Source: LMEP-6097 sp049314535 (GTDB lineage: Bacteria > Cyanobacteriota > Vampirovibrionia > LMEP-6097). Taken from it: a DNA stretch of 13,579 bases. The stretch spans positions 1 to 13,579 of the forward strand of contig JBMOEX010000060.1 in the NCBI GenBank assembly GCA_049314535.1, read 5' to 3'. The notes under the pieces were generated by a model. The model was not told the origin of the DNA. It did no database searches and worked only from the letters and a program-made list of their open reading frames with translations. This document shows, in pieces, positions 6,608-13,579 of this stretch (its first letter is position 1; the number at the start of each line of letters is the position of its first letter). The translations under genes were made by a program, and so were the position numbers.

Positions 6608-8785
6608 CTAGGATAATTTAGCGATTCTACCTAAAACACTACCTCTGTGATTTTCCAAATCGTTTACTGAATTTCTGATTGAATTGATTGAGATTGAGTT
6701 ATCTGTTTTATTTGATTGAGTTTGATTCTTGCTCTGACTATTTGAGCTTTTATTTTCGCCACTATTTTTATTTTGATTATTATTAAGAGTTGAGCTTTCT
6801 CCATTTCCTTGGGCGAGATTAATGGTGCTTGAATTATCTGAATCAATAACACTAGGTTCTGTATTGCTGATAAGACCGTTTAATTGAGAATTAAGTAAAG
6901 AAATTTCCTGATCTATAGCATCAAGTTCATTATTTAGACCAATACGCTGTGTTTCTTTTGAGGCTTCTTGAGATCCCACTCTGATAGTCTCCTTATCTTC
7001 AACATCGCTTAATTCTATTACGCTATTATGGAATCCCATGACTTCACTGTAGGCTCCCATCTTTTTCATTAATATGGCAGAGAGGTCATCTAAGTTTTGT
7101 GCTTCAGCATCTTTATTAACAAAAAGAACGTCAGTAACTTTACTACTGACTAAATTACCATTAATTTCTCGGGAGAATGTTCCCGACATGCTTATGTCAT
7201 TACCAAATTCATCAGTCTTTTCACCAGCCTTACCACTGAAGTTAGTGTTAATTGACTTGATACCAAGCTCGCTTAAGAGCTTCATTTCTCCATCATCTAC
7301 GTTGCCATCAGCATCCATGTCAGCCCATAATTTCAAATCATTGTAGGCTTCATCATCGGAGCTGATTTTACCGTCATGATTGGAGTCATGCTTTGCTAAT
7401 TCTGCAAAACCATTACTTGCACCATTTTGATCACCAAATAGTTCTTTACCAGAATTAATCTTGCCATCTTTGTTTGCATCTAAAACTAGAAATGCGTCAT
7501 CGAAAGAGTTTTGAGCCTTAGTCCAAGCCGTTTGGTCTCTAACTCCATCTCCAGTTAAGTCAAAATTTATCCCCTTAGTATGAGAAGTTAGATCTAAGCC
7601 ATCGCCATCAAGATCAAGGATTAGAGGAGTTGTGTGCCTTGTGGCGGATATGGTATTAACGTCTTTATATTCACGTCCATTGATTTTCATGGAACTCTGA
7701 CCTGAAAATTCTTCTTCATCACCCCACCAAGTTTTGGTCGAAGCCTTTAATTTACTATCATCTAATAATTGAAAATTGCTGTTAAAAGCAGTGTCTGTAT
7801 TACTCGCGGCATTAGTAAGATGATTAAAGCCTTGTTTGCCGAGCTGATCATTGTCAACTTTTGCAAGTAATATGATTTTTGCATCTAAAGTTTTGCCAAA
7901 TACATAACCTTCACCGTTATCAAAAGTTAGGTCTAATAACTCTTTAGGCATTAATTTTTTCAACTCTAATAATTCACGATTATTAGTTTGATCAGCATCA
8001 TGCCAAGATGAATCAGAAAATATACCACCAGTATTTACGATAGTAGAACCCTTGTTGTATGCACCAGCATCGTGTTCAGAAGCTTGTCCAGAAAAATCAG
8101 CGAGCATTTCACTAACCGTCAATTGATCTCCTTGAGTGTAGCTGGAATACACATTTGTCTGATAAGAAGATAAAGTGAAAATTCTGATGATTTTTTGGGA
8201 ATTATCTAAGTCGCTCATATTCACAACATTTTTTAAGCTGCTCGTGTCTATTTTAGACTGGTCGTCTTGGCTTTTAAATTTTCTGTTACCATGAACTAAA
8301 ATTCCGAATAGATCATTTTGTAAATTCTTAGAAGTGTCAACGTCAGTTTCAAAATCATTTGCAAGCTCAATTGCCTGCAATGCTATGTCGCTAGCAACAT
8401 CATCATCAATCTTGTTGATCCCTAAATCTAATAAAACGTTATTTAAACCTTTATTACGCTCATCTTTTGTATTAAATTGCATTTTTGTGTATTTAGCAGC
8501 AATCATTACTGCTCGTGGATCATACTCGTCTAAATCACCACGGGAAAAGCTGGTGATAAAATTCTGCTCCATTTCACTAAAAACTTTTGCATTATCTGCA
8601 TCTGTTTTTGAAATTGTAGTTATGCCGCTAGTTTGATTTGGCTTAATATCACCAGCTAGTTGACTTGCTTTATTTTTAGCTTCGAACACCAAAGGATCGG
8701 TATCTTCTAAAAGCTCTATATCATTAGTTCCAGCACTAATGCTGGTCTGAGAAGTTTTATTTAGAGCATTAATAGAAAAAGACAT
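6608..8785 (-). CDS. Cysteine-free protein with EF-hand-like calcium-binding loops, related to the hemolysin-type calcium-binding region
   Basis: This is a 725-residue, acidic, Asn/Ser/Asp-rich protein without cysteine. Residues about 387-515 follow a module common in RTX-like and other large exported bacterial proteins: PLILDLDGDGLDL, INFDLTGDGVRD, AFLVLDANKDGKINSGKELF, FAELAKHDSNHDGKISSDDE and LKLWADMDADGNVDDGE, ending in LLSELGIKSI. The DxDxDG loops at 391, 409, 436, 467 and 489 suggest up to five Ca2+ sites. No GGxGxD nonapeptide repeats are present. Residues 1-385 are unassigned, with some short helical motifs. A likely coiled coil (614-637) precedes a 60-residue Asn/Ser/Gln/Lys low-complexity linker (about 640-700) and a short helical tail. 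There is no Sec signal, so secretion by another route (type I or similar) or an intracellular role are both open. Shine-Dalgarno GAGG sits 7 nt before the ATG. Its promoter shares the gap with the divergent 8897 gene. Confidence 0.85.
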   Translation of the reverse strand: MSFSINALNKTSQTSISAGTNDIELLEDTDPLVFEAKNKASQLAGDIKPNQTSGITTISKTDADNAKVFSEMEQNFITSFSRGDLDEYDPRAVMIAAKYTKMQFNTKDERNKGLNNVLLDLGINKIDDDVASDIALQAIELANDFETDVDTSKNLQNDLFGILVHGNRKFKSQDDQSKIDTSSLKNVVNMSDLDNSQKIIRIFTLSSYQTNVYSSYTQGDQLTVSEMLADFSGQASEHDAGAYNKGSTIVNTGGIFSDSSWHDADQTNNRELLELKKLMPKELLDLTFDNGEGYVFGKTLDAKIILLAKVDNDQLGKQGFNHLTNAASNTDTAFNSNFQLLDDSKLKASTKTWWGDEEEFSGQSSMKINGREYKDVNTISATRHTTPLILDLDGDGLDLTSHTKGINFDLTGDGVRDQTAWTKAQNSFDDAFLVLDANKDGKINSGKELFGDQNGASNGFAELAKHDSNHDGKISSDDEAYNDLKLWADMDADGNVDDGEMKLLSELGIKSINTNFSGKAGEKTDEFGNDISMSGTFSREINGNLVSSKVTDVLFVNKDAEAQNLDDLSAILMKKMGAYSEVMGFHNSVIELSDVEDKETIRVGSQEASKETQRIGLNNELDAIDQEISLLNSQLNGLISNTEPSVIDSDNSSTINLAQGNGESSTLNNNQNKNSGENKSSNSQSKNQTQSNKTDNSISINSIRNSVNDLENHRGSVLGRIAKLS

Positions 8786-8896
8786 TATTTAACCTCGACC
8801 CCAAAGTTTTAACAAAATGAAGTTAAGACTTTATTAATCTGGAGAAATATTTGCAAGCAGTCTTATGATACAATCCTCAATCAGATTATTTAATAA
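8786..8896. promoter_or_regulatory. Divergent intergenic promoter region
   Basis: These 111 nt separate two divergent starts. On the minus strand, TTGCAA (8851-8856), 17 nt, TAAAGT (8828-8833) is a candidate promoter for the calcium-binding protein. On the plus strand TATGAT (8864-8869) and the overlapping TACAAT (8869-8874) are possible -10 boxes for the 8897 gene, without a convincing -35. The TTGCAA is self-complementary and central. Confidence 0.3.
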
Positions 8897-9610
8897 ATGT
8901 TTAGAATTTTAAGTTTTTTATTAGCGTTCTTACTAGGTGTGATTCCTGTTTTAGCTGAATCTATAGGACCTAAAGACTATTTTGAAGGACTGCTGTATAG
9001 CGTTAGAGCTAATCTAAGGCAGCAAGATAATTTTGCCTATTCAATTTTTTACACGAATCCAAATGCACGAAAAGCTTTACTAGAGCAGCATAATGCTAAA
9101 GCCAAATTGTTAATAGAATCACAAAAGCAGAAAAAAAATGATCCTGAAGATTTAGCAAAGGAATTAGAAGAGGATAAATATTGCGTTTTTAAAGCAATAC
9201 CAACTTGGCATGATAGTCCTCTGTACAATGTTCTGGTCGTTCCAATTACTAATCAAACTGTACTTGGAGAAGTTAAATATTCTTATTCTAATGCTCTTGA
9301 GATAGGGGATCTAACAATAGTCGATAAAAATAATAAAGAGCTAGAGTGTAAAGTCTTTAATAAGAGATACGTTGATTTAATGAATGAAGAAAATGTCCGT
9401 TATATAAGATCTGTTTATAAGTGGGTTTATTATGGTGTTGATATTACCAAAAAGGCTCTGGTTGCCGATTTTGATTTAGCCTGTGTAAATAAATTACAAA
9501 AACCAGAGTTGCTAGTAATCAGAGATAAAAATTTACCTATAAAAAACTATTTGCAGCAAAATGGTGATGATATAAATAAAAAGATACTCCAAAGATTATC
9601 TAGCTCTTAA
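8897..9610 (+). CDS. Small exported protein of unknown function
   Basis: I do not recognise this 237-residue protein. It starts with a classic signal peptide (MFRILSFLLAFLLGVIPVLA) with a likely signal peptidase I cut after VLA at residue 20, so the mature protein is about 217 residues in the periplasm or outside. Residues 55-95 form a charged helix, rich in Lys, Gln and Glu. Residues 96-210 look beta-rich (YNVLVVPITNQTVLGEVKY, LTIVDKNNKELECKVF, ALVADFDLACV). Three cysteines (C96, C151, C196) would allow one disulfide. There is no visible Shine-Dalgarno; a TAA in frame directly abuts the ATG. It is divergent from the calcium-binding protein and may share regulation with it. Its transcript should end at the hairpin at 9681-9715. 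Confidence 0.8.
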   Translation: MFRILSFLLAFLLGVIPVLAESIGPKDYFEGLLYSVRANLRQQDNFAYSIFYTNPNARKALLEQHNAKAKLLIESQKQKKNDPEDLAKELEEDKYCVFKAIPTWHDSPLYNVLVVPITNQTVLGEVKYSYSNALEIGDLTIVDKNNKELECKVFNKRYVDLMNEENVRYIRSVYKWVYYGVDITKKALVADFDLACVNKLQKPELLVIRDKNLPIKNYLQQNGDDINKKILQRLSSS

Positions 9611-9656
9611 AAAGTTTTTAAATTGCGACATCTAGTGGTACTATTGCTGCCCTATT

Positions 9657-10712
9657 TTAAATAAGTTTCGGAAAAGTATTCAGGGAGTAATTATTAAATT
9701 GCTCCCTGTTTTTTTCATCGACGCTTATAAATTTAAAGTATCCAGCACTGGCTATCATGGCAGCATTATCGGTGCAGTATTTTAAATTGGGCATGTAGCA
9801 ATCTAGAGGCTGAAGCCTTGAAACTGCACCTTGTGCAGTGGTTTCATTTAGGTTTACGGAAGAAAATCTTTCTTGAAAGACTTTTCTGATATGTGAATTA
9901 GCTGAAACACCGCCTGCTATTACTACTGTATTTAAATTTGTTTCAGCGATGGCTTTGTCTATTTTTTGATAAAGTGTCTCTGCGATACAGTTTTGGAAAG
10001 CGAAGGCTATGTCAGCTTTATCTTCTGTAAATTTTTCCTCCCCGATTTTCTCTTTAAGTCTTAATACTGCTGTTTTAAGACCAGAGAAACTAAATTTAAA
10101 ACCTTCGACATTAGAGATCGGGAATTTATAAAGCTTATTCTCAGAACCAGTTTGAGCTAATTTATCTAGCTCTGGTCCTCCGGGGTAGTCTAAGCCTAAT
10201 AATCTTGCGGTTTTATCAAACGCCTCTCCTACTGCATCATCGATGCTAGAGCCGAGTATTCCCATTTCGTTATAATCATTTACGGTGATAATCTGCGTGT
10301 GACCACCACTTACTAGCATGCAGAGGAAAGGTGGTTCTAAACTACTTTCTAAGAAATTAGAGCAGATATGACCATGTAAATGATTTACTGGAATTAACGG
10401 CTTATCATAAATCCAAGCTAAAGTCTGAGCTACATTAACACCAATTAACAGTGAACCCATAAGACCTGGTCCTACTGTGACAGCTATCGCATCTATGTCT
10501 TGAAAATTCAGCTTTGCTGTTTTTAAAGCACTGTCTATAACTGTATGAATTTTTTCGTAGTGTAATCTAGAAGCATATTCTGGTATAACTCCACCCCAAT
10601 CTTTATGTTCATTTATTTGGCTGTATAGTACGTTAGATAAGACTTCTCTACCGTTTTTAACTATGCTAGCAGCGCTTTCGTCGCAGCTGCTTTCTATTCC
10701 TAGGATAAGCAT
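9657..10712 (-). CDS. tsaD: tRNA N6-adenosine threonylcarbamoyltransferase TsaD
   Basis: TsaD transfers threonylcarbamoyl from threonylcarbamoyl-AMP to A37 of ANN-decoding tRNAs (t6A), working with TsaB and TsaE in the cytoplasm. Family motifs are all present: ILGIESSCDESAASIV (3-18), GGVIPEYASRLH (40-51), metal-binding HLHGH (H111, H115), LVSGGHTQ (133-140), DDAVGEAFDKTARLLGL (158-174), FSFSGLKTAV (207-216), AGGVSANS (266-273) and CTDNAAMIASAG (313-324, metal ligand D315). It has 351 residues, against about 337 in E. coli. The excess is an insert of about 15 residues between AGGVSANS and CTDNA (around 286-303) that carries DNA palindromes; the catalytic residues are intact. The start is the first ATG, giving the usual N-terminus, but no Shine-Dalgarno is visible. 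Its 3' codons double as the terminator of the convergent 8897 gene. It is divergent from the exonuclease gene. Confidence 0.97.
   Translation of the reverse strand: MLILGIESSCDESAASIVKNGREVLSNVLYSQINEHKDWGGVIPEYASRLHYEKIHTVIDSALKTAKLNFQDIDAIAVTVGPGLMGSLLIGVNVAQTLAWIYDKPLIPVNHLHGHICSNFLESSLEPPFLCMLVSGGHTQIITVNDYNEMGILGSSIDDAVGEAFDKTARLLGLDYPGGPELDKLAQTGSENKLYKFPISNVEGFKFSFSGLKTAVLRLKEKIGEEKFTEDKADIAFAFQNCIAETLYQKIDKAIAETNLNTVVIAGGVSANSHIRKVFQERFSSVNLNETTAQGAVSRLQPLDCYMPNLKYCTDNAAMIASAGYFKFISVDEKNREQFNNYSLNTFPKLI
9681..9715 (+). terminator. Rho-independent terminator embedded in the tsaD 3' end
   Basis: A perfect 12-bp stem (CAGGGAGTAATT pairing with AATTGCTCCCTG, one T-G wobble) with the tetraloop ATTA is followed by seven T on the plus strand. 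It is oriented to end the 8897-9610 transcript, 70 nt after its stop, and lies within the last codons of the convergent tsaD gene. On the minus strand no T-run follows the hairpin. Confidence 0.88.
9807..9839. repeat. Two short palindromes in the in-frame insert of tsaD
   Basis: AGGCT-GA-AGCCT (9807-9818) is followed by ACTGCAC-CTT-GTGCAGT (9823-9839; 7-bp arms, 3-nt loop). Both fall in codons of the extra segment that E. coli and Bacillus TsaD lack, as I remember those sequences. The arrangement resembles palindromic elements that insert in frame into genes, as in Rickettsia. No second copy is seen in this window. Confidence 0.5.
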
Positions 10713-10741
10713 TCTATTTATTCTAGTTTATCTGTGATATC

Positions 10742-10769
10742 TTGATCATTTAAAAAAAATCAGTATTTT
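10742..10769 (+). promoter_or_regulatory. Candidate promoter of the exonuclease gene
   Basis: TTGATC (10742-10747), 16 nt including an A-run, then TATTTT (10764-10769): 4/6 matches at both boxes. It lies 39 nt upstream of the ATG. In an AT-rich genome this is only suggestive. Confidence 0.3.
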
Positions 10770-10780
10770 ATTTAGTTATC

Positions 10781-10808
10781 AGAGGAGATCCTATGTAAAA
10801 TGATTTAA
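10781..10808 (+). promoter_or_regulatory. Leader with a Shine-Dalgarno and two minimal upstream ORFs before xth
   Basis: The strong Shine-Dalgarno AGAGGAG (10781-10787) is spaced for the ATG at 10793, which is followed at once by TAA, a one-codon ORF. A second mini-ORF, ATG ATT TAA (10800-10808), ends exactly at the xth ATG (10809). The true start is 21 nt from the Shine-Dalgarno, too far for normal initiation, so re-initiation or a poor start is implied. Confidence 0.4.
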
Positions 10809-11699
10809 ATGTCTAAATTAATTAAACTCTGTAGCTGGAATGTAAATGGCATTAGGGCGGTAGCTAAAAAAGGTTTTTTTGAATGGTTAAACGCTGAAGA
10901 TTATGATGCTGTCTGTCTTCAGGAGACTAAGGCTCAGGTGGAGCAGCTAGAGCATGAGTTTAAGGGAAATGAAAAATATCCACTAGTGCATTTTAATAGC
11001 GCTGAGCGTAAGGGTTATAGTGGTGTAGCTTCTTTTTTTAAAGAAGGTTTTAAGCCAGTTGAAATTTCAGATGGTTTTGATTTAGGTTTAGCTCAGAAAA
11101 TTACGAAAAAGTTAAATATGGAAATGAGTTTGGTAGAGGCTTTTAATTCAGAAGGGCGTGTGATTTGTAGTCATCACGATTTAAATAATAACGACTCAAA
11201 TGATTCGAGTAGTAATGATTTTTCGAAAGAGAAAATACTGGTTCTGTTTAACATTTATTTCCCGAACGGCGGAGCTAATCAAGAGCGTTATAGATTTAAA
11301 TTAAAGTTCTATGATTTTTTTCTAGAATATCTAAAAGCTTATGAAGATGAGTATCCGAATATCGCGGTAACTGGTGATTATAATACTGCTCATAACGCTA
11401 TTGATTTAGCGCGTCCTAAGGATAATGAACAAACCTCGGGGTTTATTCGCGAGGAGCGTGATTACTTAGATCGTCTTCTAGATATGGGTTATATCGATAC
11501 TTTTAGGTATTTGCATCCTGAGCCAAATAATTATACGTGGTGGAGCTATCGCACTGCGGCGCGTAAGCGTAATGTGGGTTGGAGGATAGATTATTTCTTT
11601 GTTTCTAAAAATCTTGTAGGGAAAGTTAAAGAAGCTGAAATTTTAAATCAAGTAGAGGGTTCTGATCATTGTCCAGTGAGTTTGGTTTTAGGGTTTTAA
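10809..11699 (+). CDS. xthA: Exodeoxyribonuclease III / AP endonuclease (ExoIII-ExoA family)
   Basis: A base-excision-repair enzyme that nicks DNA 5' of abasic sites and trims 3' blocks. Mg2+-dependent EEP-fold motifs are complete: SWNVNGIRA (N11), VCLQETK (E39), LFNIYFPNGG (Y150), VTGDYNTAH (D190, N192), WRIDYFFVS (D261) and EGSDHCPVSL (D286, H287). The signature IDLARPKDNEQTSGF and WWSYRTAARKRNVGWRIDY place it in the ExoA/APE-like branch. It has 296 residues, longer than the usual 250-270. The extra is a hydrophilic Asn/Asp/Ser segment (about 121-140, LNNNDSNDSSSND) inserted before the LFNIYFPNG strand. The ATG chosen gives the normal N-terminus although it is far from the upstream Shine-Dalgarno. 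The 3' end overlaps the convergent 585-residue gene by 4 nt, with no terminator seen between them. I cannot separate the xthA and exoA names from sequence alone. Confidence 0.95.
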   Translation: MSKLIKLCSWNVNGIRAVAKKGFFEWLNAEDYDAVCLQETKAQVEQLEHEFKGNEKYPLVHFNSAERKGYSGVASFFKEGFKPVEISDGFDLGLAQKITKKLNMEMSLVEAFNSEGRVICSHHDLNNNDSNDSSSNDFSKEKILVLFNIYFPNGGANQERYRFKLKFYDFFLEYLKAYEDEYPNIAVTGDYNTAHNAIDLARPKDNEQTSGFIREERDYLDRLLDMGYIDTFRYLHPEPNNYTWWSYRTAARKRNVGWRIDYFFVSKNLVGKVKEAEILNQVEGSDHCPVSLVLGF

Positions 11700-13453
11700 T
11701 TAATGCTTAGTACTGAAGGCGATAGCATAATTTTAGGATATTGCTTATACCAGTTTGTATATTTTTCTTGAATAGTTGATTCAGGCTCAGGTTCAGAGTT
11801 TCTTTCTAAAAAGTCTAGAACATTACTTGAAAATCTTATGCGTAAATCCATATCTACGTTAATATCCGTCCTGAAAATTTTATTTATTAATTTCAATAAC
11901 TCTCCTAGGCTTGATTCTTTTTTTGCCTGTTTTAGGAATTTAATAGCAGTATCTATTTGGCTTGATTCTTTGAATTCTTGTAAATCATCATTTTTCTCGG
12001 GTTTAAATAAATCTATGTATTTTAAGCTTTCTTGAAGATGGGCTTCGTTAAGATTTATCTGACCGACTGAGTCTTTGAGTATCTGCTTTAATAAATTTTT
12101 TAATGGATCTGTTATCTGCTTTAAATCTTTTTGTTGAGTTTTTACTTTATTAAGATGTTCTAAACTCGCTTGATAAATATTATGAAATTTATCAGCGCCT
12201 GAAACCTTATCTAATATTGGGATTAATCGTTTAGCGTTAACTAGATCGAGATCTAAACGAGACATAAATTTAGATAATTTATGTTCATTGTGAGGACTAC
12301 TTAATAAATTATTAAGTTTTGAATAGACTAAATCTTGCCAATGTTGGCCAGTAGGAGTCAATCCGCTTTTGTCTCGAAAGCGCATTAAAGAATTAACATT
12401 CTCAAGCGCTATAAGAAGATTAGTCGTAGTATTGGGAGCTATATTTAATAAATTTTCAATATGCTTCAAACATAAATCAGCGCCTTGTTTGCTTTTTTGA
12501 GAAATTTTAGTTAAGTTCTCTACAGCATAGTTATAACCATTGCTAGAGATTTGCTTTGGAACTTTAAACTCTCTTATTATTTGTGCGCTGACTCCAGTAT
12601 GATCCTCTTCTGTAAAACTACAATTTTTCTCTAAGGAATCATAGACACACTTTTGGTCAAAGAAAGATGAGCTTTGGTTGAGAATCTTTATTAATCTTTC
12701 CTTTGCAGAAGGCGCCAGTTCAACGCTCTTGCTAAATAAATCAGCAAATTCTAATTCTTCATGAAAATAGTCGTCGTCAAACTTAAGGTTGTCCCTTAAA
12801 GGTGTTTTTAAGAGAGCTTCTAGTTTATGGTTCATTGCTTGAATGCTTTGCTGTAAAATTGGTGTACGGTGTTTGCTTGAGTGGCGTAGATTCAGTAACC
12901 TTGAGCTAATTAGGGTATTCGCATTCGAGAAGCGATCTGGTATTAAAATTTTCACCAGTCGCTGTATCGCAAGATCATTTAGCTTTAATTCTTTAAGAGA
13001 TGCAGAAAGTTCCAATTCTTTATCTAGATTCATATCTGAAGTTTTGATCTTATTGATTAAAGTTTTGATATCGATTTTTATTTCGGGAGGAATCTGGATT
13101 ATTTCTTGAGGCTGAGGCGGGCTTTGAGTGGTTGACAGAATGTCATTCTCTGCGTTTTTAAGAAATGCCTTTTCTATAATCTTCAATGTCGCTAAAGCTT
13201 GTTCAATTTCAATAACTGGATTTTCGGTTAATGCTTTTAATTTGCTTGCTATAAGACTTTGGGGATTGAAACTGAAGTTAGGGTTATGTAAAGTCTGAGG
13301 ATCCCTTTGAGCAGCTTTTTGAGCAGCTTTGTTTAATTTAGCCCTTACCAGTATCAGTTTGTCGTCGCTTCTATCACCACTAGGGTCTCGGTAATAGATT
13401 CTGATTCTATCACTAGACCTAGTTATTCTATGTTGATTATGAGAGAGATCCAT
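11696..13453 (-). CDS. Unrecognised 585-residue helical protein, possibly an alpha-solenoid
   Basis: I do not recognise this protein. The start is ATG 13453, because GGAG (13463-13466) is 9 nt upstream; a TTG at 13462 abuts that Shine-Dalgarno and is unlikely. The first 60 residues are basic and polar (RITRSSDRIRIYYRDPSGDR). A Pro-rich spacer (about residues 108-125) follows. From about 140 to the end the protein is predicted almost wholly helical, in amphipathic segments of 15-25 residues such as LKELKLNDLAIQRLVKIL, FADLFSKSVEL, ADLCLKHIENLLNIAP and AKRLIPILDKVSG, which suggests HEAT/ARM-like stacking. No signal peptide, membrane span or catalytic motif is seen, and there are few cysteines. 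The C-terminus carries EPEPES. It overlaps the exonuclease stop by 4 nt (convergent). A 48-nt imperfect inverted repeat lies in its upstream region. Confidence 0.75.
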   Translation of the reverse strand: MDLSHNQHRITRSSDRIRIYYRDPSGDRSDDKLILVRAKLNKAAQKAAQRDPQTLHNPNFSFNPQSLIASKLKALTENPVIEIEQALATLKIIEKAFLKNAENDILSTTQSPPQPQEIIQIPPEIKIDIKTLINKIKTSDMNLDKELELSASLKELKLNDLAIQRLVKILIPDRFSNANTLISSRLLNLRHSSKHRTPILQQSIQAMNHKLEALLKTPLRDNLKFDDDYFHEELEFADLFSKSVELAPSAKERLIKILNQSSSFFDQKCVYDSLEKNCSFTEEDHTGVSAQIIREFKVPKQISSNGYNYAVENLTKISQKSKQGADLCLKHIENLLNIAPNTTTNLLIALENVNSLMRFRDKSGLTPTGQHWQDLVYSKLNNLLSSPHNEHKLSKFMSRLDLDLVNAKRLIPILDKVSGADKFHNIYQASLEHLNKVKTQQKDLKQITDPLKNLLKQILKDSVGQINLNEAHLQESLKYIDLFKPEKNDDLQEFKESSQIDTAIKFLKQAKKESSLGELLKLINKIFRTDINVDMDLRIRFSSNVLDFLERNSEPEPESTIQEKYTNWYKQYPKIMLSPSVLSIN

Positions 13454-13462
13454 GTTAAACAA

Positions 13463-13466
13463 CTCC
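13463..13466 (-). promoter_or_regulatory. Shine-Dalgarno that fixes the start at 13453
   Basis: GGAG on the minus strand, with nine bases between it and the ATG at 13453. It directly touches the alternative TTG at 13462, so it cannot serve that codon. Confidence 0.65.
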
Positions 13467-13506
13467 AGCTTTAAAAACTCTTTTAATTTATTGTTTTATT
13501 CTACGA

Positions 13507-13554
13507 CCCAAATTATTAAGATAAGATTCTAGCTTATTCTTTAAGATATTTGGG
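13507..13554. repeat. Long imperfect inverted repeat upstream of the 585-residue gene
   Basis: Outer arms CCCAAAT (13507-13513) and ATTTGGG (13548-13554) pair perfectly. Inside, TTAAGATAAG pairs with CTTATTCTTTAA with two single-base bulges around an ATTCTAG loop. No T-run follows on either strand, so it is more likely an operator or a 5'-leader structure than a terminator. It lies 54-101 nt before the ATG, near the window end. Confidence 0.5.
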
Positions 13555-13579
13555 CAGATACCAATTTTATTTAGAAAAT

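Noticed and set aside
6566..6640. Terminator between the peroxiredoxin and the convergent calcium-binding gene
   Set aside because: Only weak 4-bp stems and no T-run after a hairpin on either strand.
6664..8636. Short ORFs within the calcium-binding gene, on both strands
   Set aside because: They are shadows of the 725-residue frame, arising from low-complexity and AT-rich codons.
6608..8785. RTX toxin or adhesin call
   Set aside because: No GGxGxD nonapeptide repeats and no toxin domain are seen; only the EF-hand-like module is shared.
11680..11760. Terminator at the convergent overlap of xth and the 585-residue gene
   Set aside because: A 5-bp ATGCT/AGCAT stem with a long loop and a poor T-run is not convincing.
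11838..13109. Plus-strand ORFs of 65 and 88 codons
   Set aside because: They are antisense to the long helical protein, which has the better codon pattern and a Shine-Dalgarno.
13454..13462. TTG start adding three residues to the 585-residue protein
   Set aside because: The Shine-Dalgarno touches the TTG directly but is ideally spaced for ATG 13453.
1..13579. CRISPR array, insertion sequence or toxin-antitoxin pair
   Set aside because: No regularly spaced repeats, transposase motifs or paired small ORFs of that kind were found.

Overview
The window reads as a dense, AT-rich bacterial chromosome segment. Both tRNA genes encode their 3' CCA. Several products carry Sec-type signal peptides, and housekeeping genes sit among proteins I do not recognise. 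This looks like a poorly sampled, probably uncultured lineage. Signal peptides suggest a surface-active, perhaps diderm, cell. I cannot name the phylum from sequence alone.

Positions 1-2322 (minus strand) look accessory. A tyrosine recombinase appears to be split over two overlapping cistrons: a 132-residue protein resembling the core-binding domain (546-944), and a catalytic-domain protein (553 leftward, cut by the window edge) with its own Shine-Dalgarno. Behind them is an unrecognised 395-residue helical protein. A tRNA-Lys(TTT) with a clear terminator lies next to this block, so it may be an integrated element, but no attachment-site repeat is visible.

Positions 2561-6565 hold tRNA-Gln(TTG) on the minus strand and a tight plus-strand operon of three exported proteins: a beta-propeller-like protein with a conserved C-terminal module, a membrane-anchored protein with IPT/TIG-like and lamin-tail-like regions, and a PrxQ/BCP peroxiredoxin. 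The propeller frame runs back through the antisense of tRNA-Gln, and the tRNA promoter lies in its signal-peptide codons, so its start is unresolved. The peroxiredoxin gene contains an internal Shine-Dalgarno and ATG that would give a second, cytosolic form.

Positions 6608-9610 hold a cysteine-free 725-residue protein with EF-hand-like calcium loops (minus) and a divergent small exported protein (plus). The latter's terminator hairpin lies inside the 3' end of the convergent tsaD gene.

Positions 9657-13579 hold tsaD (tRNA t6A synthesis) with an in-frame, palindrome-bearing insert of about 15 residues; an exodeoxyribonuclease III/AP endonuclease with a low-complexity insert; and a 585-residue helical protein of unknown function. 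No CRISPR array, rRNA or insertion sequence was seen. No gene-free stretch exceeds 300 bases.
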